This document shows, one piece after another, positions 56,861 to 64,000 of a DNA stretch of 64,000 nucleotides. The stretch lies in contig MU839115.1 in NCBI GenBank assembly GCA_030685235.1, forward strand, positions 186,001 to 250,000, in the 5' to 3' direction. Source of the stretch: Copromyces sp. CBS 386.78. Its lineage: Eukaryota; Ascomycota; Sordariomycetes; Sordariales; Sordariaceae. The stretch's first letter is position 1. Every line of letters starts with the position of its first letter. Both the position numbers and the translations under genes were made by a program. A model generated the notes under the pieces. It was not told the origin of the DNA, ran no database searches, and saw only the letters and a list, made by a program, of their open reading frames with translations.

Positions 56861-59800
56861 TTACTCATCATCCATGTCTTCGTCACCATCATCGTCCTTC
56901 TTGCTCTTGCCGTCTCCGTTTCCGCCTTCATCCTGATCGTTATCCTCGATGGGATCATCAGCCAGCTCGGTTGTCTCTGCAGGCTCGGGGGCGGCCGCGG
57001 GATCCTCCTCCTCGATTTCGATATCCGAGAGCTCTGAATCATCATCATCCGCAGTAATGATCTCCGCACTGAGCGCCTGCTTCTTCCCGGCCGCCGCGCC
57101 AGAAGAGTTTCCAGCAGCCGCTGGCTTGTTCCGAGCCCTTGAGCCAGCAGCGGCAGGAGCTGGTCTCTTCTTCTTGCCAGCCGCTTTAGCAGCCGCATCC
57201 CTCACCCTCGCCGCTCGGCCTTCGTCGACAAGATACGCCAACGTCTCCTTGAAATTGTGACCCAGCTTTTTCTGGTTCCTAAGCATCCTCTTCTTGATCT
57301 TGCCGGCCGCACCCTGGTCAAACACCTTGGCCACAATGGCGAGAACCATCTTGCCCGTAAGCTCGCAGAGGACCCGTTCCGCCTTAAGCTCCTTCCTCTT
57401 CTTCTGCACGGGCGTGAGATTGCTGTCATCTTCATCTTCGTCGTCCTCCTCCTCGTCCGACGAGAAATGCTCGACGGGCCCCTCGTCTTCGCCCGGGTTG
57501 TTCAGTTGCCTGTTGATGCAGCGGGCGTAAGCGCGCTCGGCAGCTGTGAAGATTTCGATCAGCTCGCGCGTGAGGCCCGGGTCAACGGTGTCCAGAAGCG
57601 TGTTGATGAGCGAGTAGTCGACGTCGGATCCCTCGGCGGCATGGCGCTCGATGACACGTCGGACCGAGGCAAAGGCGACGTGCAAGTCGCAGAGAGCACC
57701 GGTGGAGAAGAGGCGCAGGTCATCGTTAGTTCCACGCGAGGAAAGTGTCCAGACGAGGTTCCTCACGAAGGACTGGCGCAGGGAGTTGAGACGTTCGATC
57801 TGAAGGGCGGGAATTGGCCGTTGCTCGTTTACCGCATCGCGCAGAGCACGAACCTTCCACATAAAGTAGAACAGGCAGGTCTTGACGGCGAAAGAGACTG
57901 CCTCATCTTCGGGGTCATCCAGGTTCTCATCAACCTGGTCAAGCTTGCCACGCATGACAATGCGGATCAGAACCTCAATAGCCGGAGACTCGGAGCCCTC
58001 CACCTGGCCGTCTGCCTCCAGCACCTCGATACAGTCCTTGAGCATAACAAGTTTGCTAGTCTTAGAGAGGATGTTTCCAAGTTCGATGATGGCAGGCTCC
58101 TCAAGGTTACGACGGATGCCCAGCTCGCTGGACTTGTCAAATTGCCGGAGCTTGTTGATGGTCTTATCCCATAGCTCTGATATCCTCTCGTCTATTGTCT
58201 CTTCCAATGCGGGGTATCTCCTTCCATGCAGCAATGCCGTGGTCGTCTCCGCCAACACACCTCTATCGATGTGTCTATCGAACTGGGTGCAAATTCCAGT
58301 CAATAGCCTGTCGTAGGTAGTTGCGTCCTGGCCGAGTTGCTGGTACACGTTGAGGTCTAGGGAGTGTTCGAGTCGTAGTACGGTAACGGCCGTACTGGCT
58401 TCCGCCCCATATTTGCTCAGAAGCTGGGGGATGATGGAAGCCAGCTTACGGGCAGCCTCTTCCGGTCCGATAAGGTGGATGCCCTCTGCCCGCAGGTGCT
58501 TTCTGCTCTTCTCAAGCTCAGCAGGAGCTGCAAGACTCGAGCGCACGGCAGAAGCGAGTACCTCCAACAATATAGCCTCTTCTCTGCCCTCAGGTGCAAC
58601 TGCTCTCCGCAGAGCCGTCTCAACAGATCCTCCCTTTGTTGCAGATTTTGAGCTTGCGCTGGAGGAGTGGTCATAAAGTAGATAGCCAGATAAGAGCTCC
58701 CAATTCTTTAGCTGGTCAATCTTCTCGTACAGAACGTGGCCAGCCAGAGAGATTCTGGTCTCGGGGGCGACAGCTGGAATCGCATCCACAGCAATATCCA
58801 AACTGCGCGGAGGCTCGACGGGGTTCTCCTCCTCAAGTTGGGTATCGTATGCTGCAAGTAGTTCAGCGAGGCACTTGATACTGACCCAGTCGCTCCGCGG
58901 CGAGCTGAAATCGTCCTCATCCTGGTCCTGAAACAGCTCATCAATGGCGTCCTCGCCTCCAATTTCTTCAACCTTGCCCTCGATGGAATCGTTGACGCAC
59001 CCAGCAAAGAAGTCAAGGACAGCTTTGCGGATGCGAAGTTCTGGGTCAAAAATCAGACGTCCGATAGAGTCGATCTCGTCCGGTTCCAGATTGCCGGAAT
59101 CCTTCAAGATCTGGATGTTGCTGATGGCGACTACACGCACGTTGACATCGGAATCTTTGGTAGCCATCTCGACCAGTCGTGGCCTGAACCGATCAATGAA
59201 ATGGCCGAGTTTTTCGGCATGGTTCTTAAATATCCTGCCCAACTGCTTCAGGACCTCGTGTCGTGTCTGCGGCATTACGTCGGAAAGCATCCAGCCGAGG
59301 TAACGAAGATACTCGGGCTCCATGAACACCGTGGGAAGCATCCAAATCCAGTTGCCGAGCGCCTCGACACACTCCGTCCGTATTTTGGCATCGATGTCGC
59401 GGTATCGGTGAACGAAGACGGTATCGAAGATGTCCTGGATCTGATCCTTGCAAACATCACGATAATGTTCGGCGTCTGTGAGGTTTTGTTGTATGGATTC
59501 GACAAGGCCAGCATTCTTGGATCCTTTGCCCTTTGTTTTCTCGAGCTGCTGCATGTAATTGCTGATACGCCCATCCAAAATCCCCGCCGCCTTGACAAGT
59601 GCCGTTTGAATGGCAAGGGCAATGGTGGTGGCTGTATGTCTGAATGGGCGAAGTGTCGAAGAGGACATGGATGCCACCCATCTGGAAATGTTCTCCAGTA
59701 TTTGTACGTCCTTGTACAGGGCATCGGTTTCATGCAAAACGTCCACCAGGGACTTGAAAAAGCCAACTAGAAGATCGCGGAATGACCTGGTTGTTCTGGC

Positions 59801-60699
59801 CCGTGAAATCAATGGGTAATCTGTAATGCCCTCCTGTTACATTGCAATACCTGTATTAGTACAGGACACGCTTGCCGTTGAGGGTGAGCTTGGAGTGACA
59901 TACCTCGGCATAAACATTTTGTAGATCTGCCAAACGGTTCTGGCAGTTATCCGGGTCTCTGATATCATCCTCCGTCACTCGCTGGTCACATCCGGCAGAC
60001 AAGAGGATGCAGTTGACGAGATCGGTAAGGGCTTCAGCGTGGTCAGCCTGGTATTTGTGATACCACCGGGTCGCAACTTCGTTGGGTCGGTCGTCGGACC
60101 TAAAAATATCGGCTGTTGGACCTTGTCAGCAACGGGAGAAACACAATGCGCCAGCGCGCTGACTGTGATTTGAACGGGAATTATGACTGACTGTAGAGGC
60201 CCTCTCCCTCGGGTTGGGCGATTGCAACTCGAGCAGACTTCTTCGGCCTACTAGGAAGGCTGGCAAGGTTGTTCAGTGCCAGCGCGTGCGCAACCGCAGG
60301 CACTTCTGCTGGTGTTTGGGGACGCGATGGCGGATTAGTGGTGGATGGCGCATCTCCATTGATCTTTGGCTTTTTTAAAGCCGGTTTCTTGGCCTTTGCC
60401 GACTGGGATGACGGCTTCCTCTTCCTGGAACGCTGGCGCTCCTGCTCAACTTCACTGGCGTCGGGATCGTCGTCTTCATTAGGATCCTCTTCATCTTCAG
60501 GCGATTCATTTTCGCCGTCCTCGCCGTTGTTATTTTCCGATGTGCGCTTGCGCTTACTGAGCGTAGTCGGTTCGGGTGTGAACTTGGCGGGGGCTTTCGT
60601 GACGCGTCCACTGCGGCGCGCAGTCGAGGTGGGAGTGGGCGAGCTCGTCGCAGTATTATCGGTGGTCTCCATGAGGGGCTGTCGGGTCGTCGTCGTCAT
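56861..60699 (-). CDS. scc3: Cohesin subunit Scc3 / STAG (Psc3)
   Basis: HEAT-repeat subunit of cohesin that binds the kleisin and DNA. Exons 60192-60699, 59904-60112 and 56861-59833 (introns 79 and 70 nt) give 1229 residues. Residues 1-165 are a basic/acidic disordered arm starting MTTTTRQPLMETTD. Exon 2 (DIFRSDDRPNEVATRWYHKY) and the start of exon 3 (RSFRDLLVGFFKSLVDVL) form the STAG domain. The stromalin conservative domain is about 377-465 (VFVHRYRDIDAKIRTECVEALGNW, EVLKQLGRIFKNH). A long helical region and an acidic Asp/Glu tail ending EDMDDE follow. Intron 1 has two in-frame acceptors 9 nt apart; I chose the one after AACAG because a CTGAC branch site fits it. In intron 2 the branch site sits in a small hairpin. 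A meiotic paralogue is possible but the length favours Scc3. Confidence 0.94.
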
Positions 60700-61682
60700 T
60701 ACATTTGTGAACTATGATGGCGGAGCTGTGTGGCGAAGAGAGCGACCCGGCGACTCTGTTCGGTGGTGGGTTTAGGTAAGGTATTGACGCGTCGGGTGGG
60801 AGGTTGCAGTTGCTGCATGGAGTCCTCGCCCATCACCAGATATTATTTTGGCGGTTCCCAATGGAGCCCCACTTTATTCCAGCTTGTCAACAGTGTGCGA
60901 TGAACTTCCCGTCCCTCAGGTGTTGAATAAGCCGTCTATTACAATACCAGGCAGCACTGTCCAGTGTCCACATCTGCAGGCTTTATCAAGAAATATCTCT
61001 TTCTCGCTTGCTAGCTACTTTTTGATGGTTCGTTCATGAGCCCATGAGAATTTTCTTTTGCAGTCCTCATGCAATCCGGTACTTTGTCAAGAATGAACAG
61101 CTGGCCACCGGTTGCGGATGTTTCACTTAAAAGAGCTAATATGTTTCTACCTAGCAGGACTCTTATAACAGAGGTGCAGTCTTCAGGGGCGATTCAGTAA
61201 CTGGGCAGTGCTTCTAACCGCTGCAACCAACAATGTCCTTGCGAGCGGTTCCCTTGGACCTGCAGGTACCATCGACCGTGCAGAAATGCCATTGGGTCCT
61301 TCCAATGTTGAAGTGAAATCATTGTGAGGAAGTCGTCATAACCATGTGGTTCGGCGAGGCAGTTGTTACTTCCGTCAGCTTCATCGTACAAGACCCAAAA
61401 CAGCATCTTCAGACAGGATGAAGGCCATTTTCAAAGACAGCTTCCCCATTCTCAAGCTTTTCCTCCTCATCCAGCCACGACATCGTCACGCAACTCCGGT
61501 CAGATTACAGTACTATCTTTAATGAACGCCGCAAGCTTCAAGGGTAATACTTGCTTCCCTTTACCTCCTTGTTCCCAAGACAACACATACTGAAGTGAGG
61601 CAGTTGCCCACCATTATAGCACAGCTGGTGGATGACGGCTTCAACCTTTCAATACGGATCTGACACGCAAAAGTACATTTCC
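60700..61682. other. Intergenic region, ureD / scc3
   Basis: 983 bp between the stop of ureD and the start of scc3. A minus frame at 61194-61406 (70 codons) and an overlapping short Cys-containing frame were inspected and not accepted. No other structure seen. Confidence 0.5.
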
Positions 61683-62681
61683 TCATATGCATCTGACACA
61701 TAATAGTGCATGGTCTCCGAATATCTCATCGATGCTCCCCTCCTGCACAAGCATCGATCCTATCCACACTCTCCCAGCTTCCACCTCTGGGGCACCAAAC
61801 TTGACCACCACACAACCCCTGACGAGGGCTGCGGACCACAACAGTCCACTTTCCTTCTCCATCTTGAGTCTGTCACGCCGCCACGTTTCCGCCGCTGACA
61901 GTCCCTCATTGACCTCTGCCTTCTTCGCATCCTCACTCCGCCAGTCCCGTGCGCCGATTCGCGGTAAAGCAGCAAACTCGGCGAGGAAGAATTCGCCCAG
62001 AGACTTCATCAACGGCCCTCGCAGGATAAGCGTACCCATGATGCCTATTGCGTGCATTGACTCACGCAGCGTCTTCATTTGTGGATGAGCTTGCGCACTG
62101 TCCAGGATAAGTGAGTCTCGAATGAGAAGTCGACCTCCGTTATCACCGTCTCCCGGCAACGTCCACACCTCGTTGCGGCCAAGCCATCGAACAAAGCTCC
62201 AGTCCTCTCCACCAGCTGATCGCCCCTGAGTAACCCAGTCCAAGAGACAGAGTGAGGCATCGTTGGCCAGCTTGAAAATTTGCGTCTGTTCGTAAACGCT
62301 GCCTGCGAATGGTTGGACGGGATCCGGTAAGAGACAGAGAGCACCGCCTGATGCTACTTGTGCGCGAAGTGTCTGGCGCGTCACGATATCGGGTTTCGTA
62401 GAGGTGAAGACCTTGGTATGGCCTTGGGTGACAATGGTCAACTTTGCTTGTGGGTGGACCTGGATTGAGAGATCGACCTGGTCACCACCGACCAGACCAC
62501 CGCCATAGGAGAGCAAAAACACCAGAACGCTCTTGTCCTCGGCTGGCTTGGATGGGGATATGAGCTTGAGTGGATACTGGTAGGTAATGGTCTCCAAGCC
62601 AGAGACTCCATCGGGTTGAAGCCGGGCGATAATCTTGCCCTCGCCGGCGGCTGACGATGATTTGGGGAATGGCGAGTCCAT
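61683..62681 (-). CDS. ureD: Urease accessory protein UreD
   Basis: Nickel-insertion chaperone that binds apo-urease with UreF and UreG. Intronless, 332 residues from the ATG at 62681 (MDSPFPKSSS), which is in an ACCATGG context; the open frame extends slightly upstream but only with a GTG. Family hallmarks in order: GKIIARLQPDGVSGLETITYQ, VFLLSYGGGLVGGDQVDLSI, TQGHTKVF, LPDPVQPFAGSVYEQTQIF, SLCLLDWVTQGR and ARVWIGSMLVQEG-like C-terminal segments. Divergent from rpc53. Neurospora needs several ure accessory genes; the corresponding mutant locus cannot be assigned here. The urease structural gene is not in the window. Confidence 0.93.
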   Translation of the reverse strand: MDSPFPKSSSAAGEGKIIARLQPDGVSGLETITYQYPLKLISPSKPAEDKSVLVFLLSYGGGLVGGDQVDLSIQVHPQAKLTIVTQGHTKVFTSTKPDIVTRQTLRAQVASGGALCLLPDPVQPFAGSVYEQTQIFKLANDASLCLLDWVTQGRSAGGEDWSFVRWLGRNEVWTLPGDGDNGGRLLIRDSLILDSAQAHPQMKTLRESMHAIGIMGTLILRGPLMKSLGEFFLAEFAALPRIGARDWRSEDAKKAEVNEGLSAAETWRRDRLKMEKESGLLWSAALVRGCVVVKFGAPEVEAGRVWIGSMLVQEGSIDEIFGDHALLCVRCI

Positions 62682-63296
62682 GGTGGTGAGACAATGCGCA
62701 GTAAGTGTCACCTCATCTTGGGTACTTAGAAGAGGTGACGATAGATAAACAACTGCTTGTCCGCTCTCGGAAGTGGAAGCTCTGCGTTGATAACCAGCGT
62801 GTTATTGATAACGGAGGACAATTGCCGTCGCGAATGGTGGTGTTATTCGGACCATGCAACTAAGTCGTTACGTGTTAGTTTGAGGTGGGACGCAGCTGCC
62901 AAGAGTGAATCAGTATGCAGACATGGCCTGTTCCGATAGCAGCAGGGTGCTCTTATCGGCTTTGAGGTGCAACGCTTATCAATTGAATCGATCTTTTTTT
63001 TCTGGTCCAACTGAGTGCCCCGCAACGCCCCAAGCACTTCCCGTTGTTCCTCTCGTTGCCAGTCCGTGAACTGTCACGAATCGCACTTCCGACTTTCGAT
63101 TACTCAACCAACTGTTTGACTCACCACCGAACACATACACATCAAACGGAAACGAATACTATCATCCATTGCATCTACATTCGCCACGCAATCAGCATCG
63201 TCAATTGTCGCGTTTATCCAGCATATTCTCCAGAAGCAGATCTCAGCAGCATCACTACGAGACGCACATTCAAATCGGATCACAGTCACCCAGACC
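62682..63296. other. Divergent intergenic region, ureD / rpc53
   Basis: 615 bp between divergent starts. The rpc53 leader (from about 63080) is C-rich; TGACTCA, a Gcn4/CPC1-type site, lies at about 63118-63124. No gene recognised. Confidence 0.55.
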
Positions 63297-64000
63297 ATGT
63301 CACAGCCTCCGAGTAGAGGACGATTGGCGCCACGGGGCGGCCGTCGCCCTGCCACCGCCGCCGCCGCCGAGGCACCCGCCTCCGAATCGTCAGCCACCCC
63401 AGCAGCCACGCCCGCGTCGGGTTCAGCAGCAGCCTCGACATCAACATCGTCAGCGGCAACCCCAGCATCTTCGTCAGCCGCTAAGCCTGGCCTCAAGTTC
63501 AAGCCTAAGGCGGTTAGAAGAGGCGAGGCAGAGAGACAGCGCATCGCAGAGGAACAACAGAGGTTACAGGACATCCGAAATGAACAAGAGAGCAGGCGAT
63601 TAGCCCGGGCGAACCGTGGACGCGGAAGAGGTGGTGGTCGTGGCCGTGGGCGAGGTAACTTCCTTATGAGGGGAGGCCGCACCGCGAGTGCTGCTGGCCC
63701 CTTGTCTGGAGGCATGGGCTGTAAGTTGAAGCAGCTAACCTGGCTTCTATACTGTTTATCACTAACAGTCTGTTGCAGATGGAGGAGGCTCTTCTGGTGA
63801 TGGCGGTGCGGATGGTTTCGGAACATCTAACGGTTTCGACGCGAACAGAATCAACGCCGACATGCTCTACACCCTTAGTTTGGAAGATGAAGAGGAGAAG
63901 CTCGAGAACGGCCTGGTCCGGACAAAGAAGAAGAGGGCTCCTATGCCTATGGGAATTAGGAGATTCGAGCATGAGGAAGAGGAGGTTGTTATGGCGACTG
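63297..64000 (+). CDS. rpc53: RNA polymerase III subunit Rpc53/RPC4, 5' part
   Basis: Cut by the window end. Exon 1 63297-63720 and the start of exon 2 from 63779 (58-nt intron, GTAAGT donor, branch CTAAC, TTGCAG acceptor) are visible, 215 residues in all. The N-terminus MSQPPSRGRLAPRGGRR is followed by an Ala/Ser-rich spacer, then GLKFKPKAVRRGEAERQR, a core signature of RPC4, an RGG-like GRGRGGGRGRGRG stretch and exon 2 ending in acidic EHEEEEVV. Rpc53 pairs with Rpc37 in Pol III and is needed for termination and re-initiation. The rest, including the C-terminal Rpc37-binding region, lies beyond the window. Divergent from ureD. Confidence 0.85.

Noticed and set aside
61194..61406. 70-codon minus frame and an overlapping short Cys-containing frame
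   Set aside because: No signal peptide or clean exon structure could be drawn; length is within chance.
1..64000. CRISPR arrays, bacterial-type operons, or 5S rRNA genes
   Set aside because: No spaced direct repeats of CRISPR type, no operon-like spacing; a scan by eye for the dispersed Neurospora 5S gene core found nothing.

Overview
The window looks like euchromatic DNA of a filamentous ascomycete in the Sordariaceae (Neurospora or Sordaria type). The evidence is as follows. Protein genes carry one to three short introns (51-89 nt, with two longer ones of 255 and 278 nt), with GTANGT-type donors and CTRAC/CTAAY branch sites. Leaders are long and pyrimidine-rich. The proteins have typical Pezizomycotina low-complexity tails. 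A 24-codon lipopeptide pheromone gene at 20609-20683 matches, as far as I remember it, the Neurospora/Sordaria a-factor-like precursor (mfa-1/ppg2). I see no strongly AT-biased (RIP-like) block. All family calls come from reading the translations; no database search was possible.

Layout. 1-8532: no recognisable gene; holds a 202-bp TA-flanked MITE (3299-3500), a (TCG)10 microsatellite and small repeats. 8533-15789 (-): the giant B-box-binding subunit of TFIIIC, with a B-box-like site 75 bp upstream of its start. 16665-17689 (-): CCDC137-like nuclear protein. 19071-19673 (+): cyanase. 20609-20683 (+): pheromone precursor. 22387-23798 (+): Ebp2, rRNA processing. 24536-26256 (-): Dug3, glutathione degradation. 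28013-30950 (+): Mgm1, inner-membrane dynamin. 31618-33709 (-): Zrg17-like CDF protein. 34875-36269 (+): unknown two-TM protein. 36270-41672: gene-poor, with a 315-bp MITE. 41673-43541 (+): SamB/Mub1 MYND protein. 45243-45458 (-): small secreted cysteine-rich protein. 46540-46794: a second MITE sharing its ends with the first of that family. 48921-49855 (-): cystinosin. 50972-52947 (-): importin-alpha. 54240-56453 (+): Pot1. 56861-60699 (-): Scc3 cohesin subunit. 61683-62681 (-): UreD. 63297-64000 (+): 5' part of Pol III subunit Rpc53/RPC4.

Most genes are unrelated housekeeping functions, as expected for a fungal chromosome arm. Two belong to RNA polymerase III transcription (TFIIIC large subunit and Rpc53), one to ribosome assembly (Ebp2), and two to chromosome maintenance (Pot1 and Scc3, convergent neighbours). 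Nitrogen and sulfur scavenging is represented by cyanase, UreD, Dug3 and cystinosin, but these are scattered and not a cluster.

Points most worth a second look: the pheromone gene, too short for ordinary ORF callers; the B-box-like element in front of the gene for the B-box reader; two MITE families with clear inverted termini; the 8-cysteine secreted peptide; and a 69-nt frame-preserving intron in mgm1.
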